This document shows positions 16,749-25,492 of a stretch of DNA of 42,086 nucleotides, one piece after another. Position numbers and translations under genes: made by a program. Origin of the DNA: Bacteroidota bacterium. GTDB taxonomy: Bacteria; Bacteroidota; Bacteroidia; Bacteroidales; F082. The stretch is from the NCBI GenBank assembly GCA_003232915.1, contig QIKE01000049.1, positions 1 to 42,086 on the forward strand, written 5' to 3'. The notes under the pieces are model-generated. The model was not told the origin of the DNA. It did no database searches and worked only from the letters and a program-made list of their open reading frames with translations. The stretch's first letter is position 1. Each line of letters opens with the position of its first letter.

Positions 16749-17044
16749 ACCTAAGCTAACAATTCCCCTTACCGGTTTTACACTTCCTGATTTTAACTTA
16801 TTAAATTTCTATTTGTAAATGAAACCAAATGTTTTTGCAAATCAGACAAATGTATAATTTTATTTTGGATGCGCAATACATTATTAACAATTTCGATTTA
16901 TAATTTTAAAAGCATAAAAAAAATACTTTGTGCACTATTATTCAAATCGCCCGACAGGACAAAAACATTTAGCGTTTTCACAAAAAATAAAAGCTATTCT
17001 TTATACTAAAGCACAACTTTTCAATAATGTTTTTTCAATAAATA
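16749..17044. other. 296-bp intergenic region with sigma-gene promoter
   Basis: Besides the promoter at 16847-16876 the region shows only AT-rich sequence. There is no hairpin terminator for the gingipain-like gene that ends at 17045. Confidence 0.4.
16847..16876 (-). promoter_or_regulatory. Promoter of the sigma-FecR operon (TTG-N19-TACATTTG)
   Basis: On the minus strand TTG at 16876-16874 is followed after 19 bp by TACATTTG at 16854-16847, matching the Bacteroidota primary sigma consensus. The leader to the ATG at 16748 would be about 95 nt. Confidence 0.65.
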
Positions 17045-20000
17045 TTATCTCATAAAGTTTGACAGCACTATCTTTCTAATTACAAGTTGATTACCTATTA
17101 ATAATTTGACATAATAAATTCCAGCAATTGCATGTGTTTCTTGTGCATTCCAAACAAATTGCTGATTTCCCGCACCCATTTTTTTATCTGATAATGAAAC
17201 AATTTTTTTACCGGAAACATTGTAAATATCCACAGCAACATTAATTGGTTTTTGGAGTAAAAGTGATATCGTTACTTTGCTATTAAAAGGATTGGGGAAA
17301 GTGCGGATTTGAATGTCCTTTTTTCTAATTTTTTCCACAACTGTCCAAGTATAATTAACATTGAAAAATCTTAGCATTCGAGCCATCACCTCATCTTTTT
17401 CGTTGCCTGGCGAATCGGTAAGGCCGGCAAATTCAAATGAAGAACCGATAGTTTTATAAATATTGTTTTCAAAAGAAACTGCTGTACCATAAGCAGGCAA
17501 TTGATTTTTAAAAATCATAATACCACTATCGTCTGCAGCTATATGGTCGATATAATTATTATCACCCTTGTAACGAAAACTCAAACCATTCATAATACTA
17601 CTATCTTGCCCATATATAGTGCCTAAGTCGGCATTTCCATCGTCGAAGCCAATGATATGAAACATAGGATGAACAGCCGTTTTATCGTCGAAAAACCAAG
17701 TATCGCCACCTTCCATATATAAACGACCTCCCTGATAGAGATAATTGGCCAATGATTGTCCCTCTTCCATACTTAATGCATAATTGTTAGGATAGTTGCC
17801 GAGCAATACAAAAACCGAACGATAAATATCCAAATCATTAGGAAAACCGGTAAAATCGTTGTCACTTACTTGCAATATTTGAAAACACATATGCATAGAA
17901 TCGGATAGAGAATGGTTTCCTGATAGGTTAATAATAGCTACCGGTTTTTGTCCGATTGTAGTATAAAAACTTCCGGAAGCCGAACGGTTATAACCGGCAG
18001 TTATGTCAACTGAAAAAACTGCGAATTGCTCATCGGGAGTGTCTCCGGCAGCTGTAACCTGATAAAAAACTGTCGTTGTATCACCGGCAGGCATATTGAC
18101 AAGGCTTTGCTGATTATTTGCGACGCTAATATAATTGTTTTGAGACGATAAAACCGTAAAAACATTGTAAGCTTCGGAACTTCCTGAGTTGACAATTATT
18201 ACAGCAAAAATCGCAGTTTCTCCCGGATCGAGTCGCCCGTTGTTATTACCGGCACTATCGGTAATAGAAAACGAAAGGTTTTGAAGAACAGGTGCATGTA
18301 CAACGATATTAAATGCAGATGTCCAGTTATCACCGTTTAACGTATCTTCCGAAATCAATTGAAAGTTGAGAATATGGCCATCTTCAACAGTATCGTCAAC
18401 ACACAAAGCAAAACCATCTTGAATCGCCACGGTATCATCAGTCAAAATTGTTCCGTAGTAAGCCGTACTATCACTGACAAGGGCATAACTATCATCTGTT
18501 GATAGTGTAGAAAGAATATTGGTAGTACTATCCGACCCTTCATTGGTTAATCCTATCGTAAGAAAAGCCGTTTCGTGATAATCAAGCTCTCCATTTCCAT
18601 TGGCATTGTCAATGCTATCGTAAACAAACGCAACATAAGGCCCTGCTGCCGGCACGATAGGCACCGGTGAAGTATGAGGTATAAAATTAAAACTTGTAAC
18701 CACCAAAGCGGCAGTTCCAATTTGCGAAAGTGGCGAAAAAGTGATGGTTGCCGAACTTGTGCTGTCAATTGAGGCCGTTCCGATAATATTTCCACCCATA
18801 GAAAGGCATGCAATACCTTCGATAGTATTGGTGGTAAGTGTCATAGAAGTTTGTCCAATATTAAGCGTTGACGGGCAAACAACGGTCATGTTTTGGGGAA
18901 TAGCTGTTCTTATCATCAGTGATGGATCCCCGAAAATAGTCCATGTGTCGGTAATTTCATAACCATCAGAACCATATTCGTCGTTCATGGTCATACATCC
19001 GTCCATTGTAATCCCGCCAAAAGTTCGTTTAATGTTGTTGGAATAAGTTTCCGCCAAAATATCATTCATTGCATCTTGACCACACATTGGTGGATTCCAA
19101 CTTTGATTGATAGTTGACATAATAGTGGCAATAGCACCTGTAGGTTGGCCGTTGTGGGTAGCTCTTGTCCAAGCTTCGGCAAAACAAGTTGTGTGTACAA
19201 AATTTCCGTTGGCACAAGCAACCGAAATAATAAAAGGTAAATGATTGTCGTTAACCAAATTATTAACATCGTTATTTGAAAATCCCGAAGTTCCCCATAA
19301 AGCTGTACTTCCATGTCCGCAGTAATTAATAATGGTAGTGCCTGAATTAATATCGGCGGCAACCATACTCGGAAAAGGATTTCCCGAAGCATCGTTTCCG
19401 CCCTGACTTCCGTCGAAGAGTTCGTAAGTATAATTATAGGTAAAGGGTAACAGCTTGCTGTTGCCGATATTTCTAATGTGCTGATAATCGTATTCGTCGT
19501 CGTCGCCGGGTCCCTGATCGGAACCAATGCCAATGGCTTTTGTGTACCAAGCCGTATCGGTAGGTGGGTTTTGTTCGTAATCCAATGTCCGCTGCACCAT
19601 AGTATTTACTTGATCGTCGGTTTCGGCCGAAAATCTGCCTACAAAAAGATCGGGATAATGATCGTTTCCTACGATATACGAATACTTGTTATCCGAATAG
19701 TTTCCGCCGATAACACTAACCGGCACTTCCGGTGCATCGCCCACAAGCAATACAAAAGTAAGGCCGTTAACAGCATAATAATTGGCTATGTATTGTTTAA
19801 TGGCTGCTGCATTGCCAATAGTGGCCACATCAACAATGGAAACCGGTGTTCCCGTTTTTTCTCTCCATTCAACATAAACCGCCATATTATCAATAAAATC
19901 ACCATAGGAAATAATCAACATATTACCATGCTCATCAACGGGAGTATTGCGGCTTAGGGCGCTGTAATTTAAAAAATGCCGTGCATAGATATTGGCAAAA

Positions 20001-20656
20001 CGGCTATCAATTTTTTTTAAAGGTTGCAGACGCTTCAAAACGTTAACTTTTGAAATTCCTTTTTGCTTAACCTCCACGGTAACATCGTAATACACTCTAA
20101 GTATTTTCGTAATAGGATTATATTGAAAAGGTTGGATAAGCAAAGCCTGTCCCCGAAAATCGCGAATAATATAAGGCTTTCGCAATTTGCCTATTTTACC
20201 CGGATAGTTTTTATTATGCCTGTATTGTGCGCCAAATTCATATGAAACACCGGCAGGATTGATAGTCCTTGGTAAATTTCCTTTGGAAGGTACCATCAAT
20301 ACATTTTTAAATTCTTTGTAACGCAACGAAACAAGCGCAACTTCCATAGCTGCCTCATCCGGAATAATTAATGATGTGGCAAAAAGAGGTAAGTCGGGTG
20401 CTCCTTTCCTCAAAATAGAAGCAGCGTTCCTATCACTTATAAGCCAAGCTTTTCCTCTACTCGTATTTACGGTTTTTTTCCAAAAGCCGGATAGGTGAAA
20501 ATGAATTGTAAAAGTAGAGATATCGGAAGATAGCAATTCGAAATATTTGGAGTTGTTGTCCTGATTCGGTTTCAGTTTAATCCAATCAGAAGCAACAAGC
20601 CGGCTTGAAAACAATATTATCATAGCAAACCCGAAAAAAATTTTAAATTTTTTCAT
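17045..20656 (-). CDS. Gingipain-like C25 peptidase with type IX secretion sorting domain
   Basis: This 1203-residue protein is a secreted or surface cysteine protease. In order, it has a signal peptide (1-23); a C25 propeptide-like region (about 25-235); a C25 peptidase domain (about 244-585); a long beta-sandwich part (590-1100) with two similar blocks (VYDSIDNANGNGELDYHE and ITDSAGNNNGRLDPGE); and a type A sorting domain (about 1115-1203, FPNPFNSKVTISL to GIYYVKLLIGNQLVIRKIV). The catalytic pair is H448 (CGHGS) and C481 (SVACANGNF), 33 residues apart, the same spacing as H211 and C244 of RgpB. STINQSWNPPMCGQDAMNDI and TWTIFGDPSLMIRT are also close to gingipain R. Its specificity cannot be read here. 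A strong promoter overlaps the start region. Confidence 0.93.
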   Translation of the reverse strand: MKKFKIFFGFAMIILFSSRLVASDWIKLKPNQDNNSKYFELLSSDISTFTIHFHLSGFWKKTVNTSRGKAWLISDRNAASILRKGAPDLPLFATSLIIPDEAAMEVALVSLRYKEFKNVLMVPSKGNLPRTINPAGVSYEFGAQYRHNKNYPGKIGKLRKPYIIRDFRGQALLIQPFQYNPITKILRVYYDVTVEVKQKGISKVNVLKRLQPLKKIDSRFANIYARHFLNYSALSRNTPVDEHGNMLIISYGDFIDNMAVYVEWREKTGTPVSIVDVATIGNAAAIKQYIANYYAVNGLTFVLLVGDAPEVPVSVIGGNYSDNKYSYIVGNDHYPDLFVGRFSAETDDQVNTMVQRTLDYEQNPPTDTAWYTKAIGIGSDQGPGDDDEYDYQHIRNIGNSKLLPFTYNYTYELFDGSQGGNDASGNPFPSMVAADINSGTTIINYCGHGSTALWGTSGFSNNDVNNLVNDNHLPFIISVACANGNFVHTTCFAEAWTRATHNGQPTGAIATIMSTINQSWNPPMCGQDAMNDILAETYSNNIKRTFGGITMDGCMTMNDEYGSDGYEITDTWTIFGDPSLMIRTAIPQNMTVVCPSTLNIGQTSMTLTTNTIEGIACLSMGGNIIGTASIDSTSSATITFSPLSQIGTAALVVTSFNFIPHTSPVPIVPAAGPYVAFVYDSIDNANGNGELDYHETAFLTIGLTNEGSDSTTNILSTLSTDDSYALVSDSTAYYGTILTDDTVAIQDGFALCVDDTVEDGHILNFQLISEDTLNGDNWTSAFNIVVHAPVLQNLSFSITDSAGNNNGRLDPGETAIFAVIIVNSGSSEAYNVFTVLSSQNNYISVANNQQSLVNMPAGDTTTVFYQVTAAGDTPDEQFAVFSVDITAGYNRSASGSFYTTIGQKPVAIINLSGNHSLSDSMHMCFQILQVSDNDFTGFPNDLDIYRSVFVLLGNYPNNYALSMEEGQSLANYLYQGGRLYMEGGDTWFFDDKTAVHPMFHIIGFDDGNADLGTIYGQDSSIMNGLSFRYKGDNNYIDHIAADDSGIMIFKNQLPAYGTAVSFENNIYKTIGSSFEFAGLTDSPGNEKDEVMARMLRFFNVNYTWTVVEKIRKKDIQIRTFPNPFNSKVTISLLLQKPINVAVDIYNVSGKKIVSLSDKKMGAGNQQFVWNAQETHAIAGIYYVKLLIGNQLVIRKIVLSNFMR

Positions 20657-20998
20657 ATTAGTTTAGCAAATCTACATGTCATACGGTTTTTTAACAATAT
20701 GTTCTTTTGTTATGGTAACCAATCCAACCGCAACTGTAACCCAATGTACAGGAATAATATTTTTCAGAAGCCCGTTTAAACTTATAATTTCCGGCAGCAA
20801 CATAATAAATCGCGTACTTACAACCTTCAATAGCACTTTACTAACTATCCATCAAGTGATTATTGCTATAAAAACAAAGCTTAGCATATTTAACTTTGCA
20901 GAAAACTTTCTGCAAAAAGACAATATTGTCAGCACTCACCACTTGATGTTCTTAATAAAAAAGGACACGTTTCAAAAAGTATATGTTGTATGACAATC
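20657..20998. other. 342-bp intergenic region between two minus-strand genes
   Basis: It contains the gingipain-gene promoter (20667-20697). A 105-codon frame on the plus strand (20676-20993) has no recognisable family features and overlaps that promoter, so it is not annotated. No terminator for the permease gene ending at 20999 was found. Confidence 0.45.
20667..20697 (-). promoter_or_regulatory. Promoter of the gingipain-like gene (TTG-N20-TAGATTTG)
   Basis: On the minus strand TTG at 20697-20695 is followed after 20 bp by TAGATTTG at 20674-20667. The start codon at 20656 is only 10 bp beyond the -7 element, so the mRNA leader would be very short (a few bases). Confidence 0.6.
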
Positions 20999-22231
20999 TT
21001 ATTTAAAGCCAATCTTTTCAAAATTTCTTAACAAAAACTTCACGGGATACCATGCTGCAATAAAACCTATAGCCTGAACCGTAAAAAACACTAAAATAAA
21101 GTCACGAATTTTCATTGATACGGGATAAGCATCAATGATAAAGGCCCCTTCTCCGCCACCGAGTTTTATAAAACCATAATGTTGTTGTAATAAAAGTATT
21201 ACAAAACCGAAAAATAATCCCAATACCGACCCGATAATATTAATGAGCACACCTTCATATAAAAAAATCCGTCGAACGGTTTTTTTGTCGGTACCCATAC
21301 TTTTCAAAACGGCTATATCTTTCATTTTTTCTACTATTAAAATAGAAACTGAGCCGATCATATTAAATGAAGCCAAAATCAAGATAAAGACCAAAATCAG
21401 GTAAATTGCGATTTTTTCCGATTTCATCACCTTAAATAAAGTTTCGTTTTGTTCAAAACGATTTTTTACAGAAAATTTTTTGCCGAGGATATTTTCGATT
21501 TTTGTCTGAATTACATCGACATTGGCATTCGATTTCAAATAAATTTCTATCGAAGTGCGCTCGTCCTTGTAGTTCAATAGTTTTTTTACAAAACGCAAAG
21601 AAGTTAGAACATATTTTTGATCGAAATCTTGTTGAATTGAAAATACACCTATCGGTTGAATAGTTTCGCTATTGAAAGCATTACTAAAATTAAAAGAAGA
21701 AGCATTACCTCTTTTGGGAACATAAACTCTAAGCAAACGGTTCATATCGTTAAGGTTAAGGTTTAAAACCCACGCCACTCCGGCACCCAATACGGCAAAA
21801 TCGGCATTGCCTTGCTGCAATACAAATTTCCCATCAACCGTCAGTGTATCGAAATCTTTAACAGTTTTAAAATTCTCCGAAACACCTTTAATACGTGCAA
21901 TATACTGTTTATCACCATATTTGAATAAGGCATCTTCTTCGGCAACTTGTACAATTTTCCCAAAACCTTGAATTCGTTTCAGTTTTTGGACCGGGAAAAC
22001 AGCATAATGAAAAGTCTTTCCTTTTTCGGGCATAATTAGCAAGTCGGGATTAAAAGAATGATACAGCGATTTTATCACCGACTCGAAACCGTTGAAAACC
22101 GATAATACCACTACCAATGCAAAAGTTCCTACTAGTATTCCCGTCAATGACACCAATGAAATGACGTTTATCAGGTTATGCGATTTTTTGGAAACCAAAT
22201 ATCGTTTTGCCACAAAGAGCGAAAAATGCAT
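20999..22231 (-). CDS. LolC/LolE-type ABC transporter permease (FtsX family)
   Basis: From ATG 22231 (MHFSLFVAKRYLVSKKSHN) the protein has 410 residues; an upstream TTG at 22258 would add nine without family support. It has one N-terminal membrane helix (about 30-52, ISLVSLTGILVGTFALVVVLSVFNGFE), a large periplasmic domain, and three C-terminal helices with the FtsX motif (EKMKDIAVLKSMGTDKKTVRRIFLYEGVLI). Lol permeases extract lipoproteins from the inner membrane together with the ATPase LolD. lolD is not adjacent, which is common in this phylum. Ordinary length and order of parts. Confidence 0.9.
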   Translation of the reverse strand: MHFSLFVAKRYLVSKKSHNLINVISLVSLTGILVGTFALVVVLSVFNGFESVIKSLYHSFNPDLLIMPEKGKTFHYAVFPVQKLKRIQGFGKIVQVAEEDALFKYGDKQYIARIKGVSENFKTVKDFDTLTVDGKFVLQQGNADFAVLGAGVAWVLNLNLNDMNRLLRVYVPKRGNASSFNFSNAFNSETIQPIGVFSIQQDFDQKYVLTSLRFVKKLLNYKDERTSIEIYLKSNANVDVIQTKIENILGKKFSVKNRFEQNETLFKVMKSEKIAIYLILVFILILASFNMIGSVSILIVEKMKDIAVLKSMGTDKKTVRRIFLYEGVLINIIGSVLGLFFGFVILLLQQHYGFIKLGGGEGAFIIDAYPVSMKIRDFILVFFTVQAIGFIAAWYPVKFLLRNFEKIGFK

Positions 22232-22327
22232 AATAACAGGACATTGTTTAAACTGCAAATATCCGATAATTCTTTCAATTAATTCTTTTGGATATTAAAT
22301 CTGTTTTTCAACAGGATTTTTCATTTT

Positions 22328-22453
22328 CGGGTGGCTTCGATACCACCCGCGAAATATGCCGGTCGGTAACGGATTGTTCGCTGATAGTTATCGCCCCCAT
22401 GCGGTTTCGGCGATTATGTTTGTGGGGGAATAGACACAATGCATTGCGTCTAT
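22328..22453. repeat. Structured, REP-like intergenic element
   Basis: There are three consecutive inverted repeats. A 7-bp stem pairs CGGGTGG (22328-22334) with CCACCCG (22343-22349). CCCCCA near 22394-22399 can pair with TGGGGG at 22423-22428. A 24-bp near-perfect palindrome (ATAGACACAATG and CATTGCGTCTAT, one mismatch) lies at 22430-22453. The region is visibly richer in G and C than its surroundings. The last palindrome resembles interspersed repeats with a GCAATGCATTGC core that I recall from other Bacteroidota genomes, from memory only. It could be a repetitive extragenic element or part of a structured RNA. Confidence 0.5.
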
Positions 22454-22626
22454 AAAGTGCATCTTCAATTAATTTTTAGATTCTAAGGGTTGCCCACAAT
22501 AATACTTGCTGCTGTTGTTAGATTATAAATATTGGCTCTAAATAAAACAAAAATTTGTAAACTCTTTAATCATCAAAACAAAAAAAAGACCGGCATTCTA
22601 AAATCAACTGTTCAAAACAAAAATAT

Positions 22627-22634
22627 TACATTTG
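22627..22634 (+). promoter_or_regulatory. -7 element TACATTTG of the glsA-like gene
   Basis: A perfect TAnnTTTG lies 24 bp before the start codon at 22659. The identical octamer followed by GC also precedes the paired glsB-like gene (23570-23577), suggesting both acyltransferase genes have their own promoter. Confidence 0.55.
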
Positions 22635-22658
22635 CAATAATTGTAAAAGTGATAGACA

Positions 22659-23528
22659 ATGGAAAATGAAGACAATCCGAAAGTCATCGAAAAGCAATAT
22701 GTTAACATCAAGAAAGTATTGAGTGATAAGGCTCCGCAACTTGCTCATCTTATCCCGCCGTTTATCGTTAACTATTTCAAAAACAGAATTATTCATCAAG
22801 ACGAGTTAAATGAAGTTATACGACTTTATGGTGATCGTCCCGGCATACCTTTTATTGACGGAGCCTTAAAATTTATGAACACCACGGTACATACGATAGG
22901 CATTGAAAATATTCCCGAAAAAGGTCGTTATATTATAGCATCTAATCATCCTTTGGGTGGCCTCGACGGGCTGGCGTTGATGTGGGCGGTTGACAAAAGA
23001 CGAAAAGACCTTATTTTTCCGGTAAATGATATTCTGATGAACTTAAAAAATCTCGAATCTTTACTTATACCTATTAACAAGCATGGTTCCAACACTCAAA
23101 ATATTAAAATTATCAATGACACTTTTGCATCCGACAAAATTGTGTGTTACTTTCCGGCAGGTTTAGTTTCGCGAAAACAAAGAAGCGGAATTATTAAAGA
23201 CCTCAACTGGCAACCTACTTTTATTACCAAAGCCAAACGTTTCAAACGCTATATTATCCCCACCCACATCAGCGGACGCAACACTAACTTTTTTTATAAC
23301 ATTGCCAGGCTACGTAAAAAATTTGGCATCAAAACCAATATCGAAATGCTATTTCTTGTGAATGAATTTCATAAACAAAAAAACAAAACGATAACTATTA
23401 CTTTTGGCAAACCCATACCTTATCAAACTTTTGATAAAAAGAAAAAAAAAGAAAAATGGGCCAACGAACTACGCGACTTTGTTTATCGGTTAGAGGAAAA
23501 TCCGGAATTAGAATTCAAATCACTTTAA
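22659..23528 (+). CDS. glsA: Lysophospholipid-acyltransferase-like protein (GlsA-like O-acyltransferase)
   Basis: The 289-residue protein is of the PlsC/LPLAT superfamily. The acyltransferase box reads NHPLGGLD with H97 and D103, i.e. H-X5-D rather than the usual H-X4-D, and the acceptor box is FPAGLVSRKQRSG (165-177) instead of FPEG. In Bacteroides thetaiotaomicron, paired genes named glsB (N-acyltransferase) and glsA (O-acyltransferase) make glycine lipids; this gene and the GNAT-type gene that follows match that pair in kind and neighbourhood. It would add the second acyl chain to N-acyl glycine at the inner membrane. The assignment rests on recalled family knowledge and context. Confidence 0.8.
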   Translation: MENEDNPKVIEKQYVNIKKVLSDKAPQLAHLIPPFIVNYFKNRIIHQDELNEVIRLYGDRPGIPFIDGALKFMNTTVHTIGIENIPEKGRYIIASNHPLGGLDGLALMWAVDKRRKDLIFPVNDILMNLKNLESLLIPINKHGSNTQNIKIINDTFASDKIVCYFPAGLVSRKQRSGIIKDLNWQPTFITKAKRFKRYIIPTHISGRNTNFFYNIARLRKKFGIKTNIEMLFLVNEFHKQKNKTITITFGKPIPYQTFDKKKKKEKWANELRDFVYRLEENPELEFKSL

Positions 23529-23569
23529 TACTTATTTGCAAAATGTTCCGAACCGAACAAACGAATTTG

Positions 23570-23577
23570 TACATTTG
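23570..23577 (+). promoter_or_regulatory. -7 element TACATTTG of the glsB-like gene
   Basis: A perfect TAnnTTTG lies downstream of the first start-like codon of the open frame (23536) and 21 bp before ATG 23599. It therefore supports the start at 23599 or 23602 and a promoter of its own for this gene. Confidence 0.55.
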
Positions 23578-23598
23578 CCAAACAAAAAAGATATACAA

Positions 23599-24528
23599 AT
23601 GATGGAAACGATAATCCTTCCTGTTGACAAAGAACTAATTGCTAACGAATTAACGGAAGATAAGTTTCAACGCAAAACCAATAACAACAACAACGAGATT
23701 TATATTGTTACGGCAGACGATTCGCCTTATGTTATGAAAGAAATCGGCCGGCTCAGAGAGGTTACTTTCAGAGATGCCGGAGGCGGGACGGGAAAATCTG
23801 TTGACATAGATGACTATGATTTGGGGACACAAGCATTTAAGCAAATGATTGTGTGGGATCCGCGTGAACAGGCCATCGTAGGAGGATATCGTTATATCCA
23901 TTGTAAAAACCTAAAAGTAGAAAATGGAGAAGTGCATTCGCCTACTTCTCGCCTTTTTGCTTATTCCGAAAAATTCATTAAAAAATATCTAAATCGTACT
24001 ATCGAATTGGGCAGGTCGTTTGTACAACCCTATTATCAACCCACTTATAATTTGCGACGCGGAATGTATGCCCTCGACAACTTGTGGGACGGCATCGGCG
24101 CACTAATAATCGACAATCTCGACGTGCATTACCTTTTCGGTAAAGTTACTATGTATCCTCATTACGACTCGTTGGCGCGTGACATGATTCTTTTCTTTTT
24201 GCAAAAATATTTTCCCGACCCAAAAAAATTGATTTATCCGCGAAAACCATTAGAAATAAATACCGAAACTAAAGTTCTTGAAAGTATTTTTAGTGGCGAC
24301 AACTACGACGAAGATTACAAAATTCTTGTAAAAAAAGTTAGAAAACTTGGCGAAAACGTTCCACCACTTGTCAATGCCTATATGAATCTTTCGTCAACAA
24401 TGAAAACCTTTGGCACCGCACTCAACGACCACTTTGGGAATGTGGAAGAAACCGGAATACTCGTTACCATCAACGATATTTATCACAAGAAAAAAGAGCG
24501 CCACGTAGATACTTATAAAAAGTCTTGA
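23599..24528 (+). CDS. glsB: OlsB/hemolysin-like GNAT acyltransferase (GlsB-like N-acyltransferase)
   Basis: The start at ATG 23599 (MMETIILPVDKELI) is chosen because the -7 promoter element lies inside the longer frame. The 309-residue protein has the Acetyltransf_5 domain of OlsB-like enzymes: IGRLREVTFRDAGGGTGKSVDIDDYD, IVGGYRYIH, TIELGRSFVQPYYQP, LDNLWDGIGALI. These enzymes transfer a 3-hydroxyacyl chain from acyl carrier protein to an amino acid; in Bacteroides GlsB uses glycine. With the glsA-like gene 70 bp upstream it would complete glycine-lipid synthesis. Ornithine or another amino acid as substrate is possible. Confidence 0.82.
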   Translation: MMETIILPVDKELIANELTEDKFQRKTNNNNNEIYIVTADDSPYVMKEIGRLREVTFRDAGGGTGKSVDIDDYDLGTQAFKQMIVWDPREQAIVGGYRYIHCKNLKVENGEVHSPTSRLFAYSEKFIKKYLNRTIELGRSFVQPYYQPTYNLRRGMYALDNLWDGIGALIIDNLDVHYLFGKVTMYPHYDSLARDMILFFLQKYFPDPKKLIYPRKPLEINTETKVLESIFSGDNYDEDYKILVKKVRKLGENVPPLVNAYMNLSSTMKTFGTALNDHFGNVEETGILVTINDIYHKKKERHVDTYKKS

Positions 24529-24570
24529 AATATATTTCTTCGCGGCTATAAAATACGGTAACTGAACTAA

Positions 24571-25197
24571 ATGGAAAATTTTAAACCTATGAAAATCAAA
24601 ATAGCAGAATTCGTTATCAGTTCGGTTGCCGGAAATAAATGCCCCAAACCCGACAGACCCGAATATGCTTTTATCGGCCGGTCTAATGTGGGCAAGTCAT
24701 CTTTAATAAATATGCTGACAGACAGAAAAAAACTTGCAAAAATTTCGGGAAGTCCGGGAAAAACCATCACCATGAACCATTTTAATATCAACAACGAATG
24801 GTATTTGGTAGATTTGCCTGGTTACGGCTTTGCCAAACGCTCGAAAACAGAACGGAAAAAATGGAACATTATGATTAAACAATATATACTGGCACGCACC
24901 AATTTGTTGAGCCTGTTTGTATTGATAGATATTCGCCACGAACCTCAAGCTATCGACAAAGAATTTGTCGAATGGCTCGCCCTGTCGAAAATACCTTTTG
25001 TTATAGCATTTACCAAAGAAGATAAAATAGGAACGGTAAACGCCCAAAAAAATCTTGCACATTACAAAACCGAATTGCTGAAAACTTGGGAAGAACTACC
25101 CCCCGTCATACTTACTTCGGCCCAAACCGGCAAAGGCCGAGAAGAGCTTTTAGAGTATATCGAAAAAACCAATTTGTTATTTAAATCCTTAAATTAA
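24571..25197 (+). CDS. engB: Ribosome biogenesis GTPase EngB (YihA/YsxC)
   Basis: The 208-residue GTPase helps assemble the large ribosomal subunit. G1 is GRSNVGKS (36-43), G3 DLPGYG (81-86), G4 TKED (148-151) and G5 TSAQTGKG near 185. The length is typical. ATG 24589 ([12 protein letters not shown]) is where homologues usually begin, so the first six residues may not be translated. It follows glsB by 42 bp and ends in a clear terminator, so it may close the glsA-glsB-engB unit. Confidence 0.95.
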   Translation: MENFKPMKIKIAEFVISSVAGNKCPKPDRPEYAFIGRSNVGKSSLINMLTDRKKLAKISGSPGKTITMNHFNINNEWYLVDLPGYGFAKRSKTERKKWNIMIKQYILARTNLLSLFVLIDIRHEPQAIDKEFVEWLALSKIPFVIAFTKEDKIGTVNAQKNLAHYKTELLKTWEELPPVILTSAQTGKGREELLEYIEKTNLLFKSLN

Positions 25198-25242
25198 TCT
25201 ATATCCACAAACAATTGGAAATAATACATAGCGCTAAAAATT

Positions 25243-25278
25243 AAAAGGATTACCTTTTACAAGATAATCCTTTTTTTT
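25243..25278. terminator. Bidirectional terminator between engB and tRNA-Val
   Basis: A perfect 10-bp stem (AAAAGGATTA with TAATCCTTTT) with a 12-base loop is followed by further T residues on the plus strand. On the minus strand the tail also contains T runs, so it can serve the convergent tRNA-Val transcript. Confidence 0.85.
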
Positions 25279-25285
25279 CTTTAGG

Positions 25286-25360
25286 TGGGAGTTATAGGAT
25301 TCGAACCTATGACCCTCTGCTTGTAAGGCAGATGCTCTGAACCAACTGAGCTAAACTCCC
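25286..25360 (-). tRNA. tRNA-Val (anticodon UAC)
   Basis: The minus strand folds into a full cloverleaf: acceptor GGGAGTT/AACTCCC with discriminator A, D arm GCTC-AGTTGGTTCA-GAGC, anticodon arm TCTGC-CTTACAA-GCAGA, and T arm ATAGG-TTCGAAT-CCTAT. The anticodon TAC decodes GTA and probably other valine codons. The 3' CCA is not encoded. A good promoter lies 17 bp upstream. Confidence 0.96.
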
Positions 25361-25377
25361 GCTAAATTTTCAAGATG

Positions 25378-25407
25378 CAAATATACGGCTATATTTTTGT
25401 CATACAA
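25378..25407 (-). promoter_or_regulatory. Promoter of tRNA-Val (TTG-N19-TATATTTG)
   Basis: On the minus strand TTG at 25407-25405 is followed after 19 bp by TATATTTG at 25385-25378. It is divergent from the tamL promoter. Confidence 0.7.
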
Positions 25408-25461
25408 CTTTTTTGAAAAATTATTTGACAGCACCCTCCTTTTAAATAGCTCTTCTTTTTT

Positions 25462-25469
25462 TATCTTTG
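25462..25469 (+). promoter_or_regulatory. -7 element TATCTTTG of tamL
   Basis: This perfect TAnnTTTG lies within the longest open frame but 23 bp before TTG 25493. It supports TTG 25493 as the true start. Confidence 0.55.
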
Positions 25470-25492
25470 CGAAACCATTTTATGCAATACTA

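Larger units (their letters stand above)
22232..22658. other. 427-bp intergenic region with three stem-loops
   Basis: It separates the divergent permease and glsA-like genes. The stretch 22328-22453 holds three inverted repeats in a row, listed separately. The glsA-like promoter element TACATTTG is at 22627-22634. No coding frame is convincing. Confidence 0.5.

Noticed and set aside
15044-20656. Polysaccharide utilisation locus
   Set aside because: The sigma/FecR pair is present, but no SusC, SusD or glycoside hydrolase genes are found.
20676-20993. 105-codon plus-strand frame between the gingipain-like and permease genes
   Set aside because: It overlaps the well-formed promoter of the gingipain-like gene, shows no recognisable domain, and its composition looks like translated AT-rich spacer.
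25392-25399. TATTTTTG as a second plus-strand promoter of tamL
   Set aside because: It lies inside the -33 to -7 spacer of the divergent tRNA-Val promoter, has no -33 partner, and a better placed element exists at 25462.
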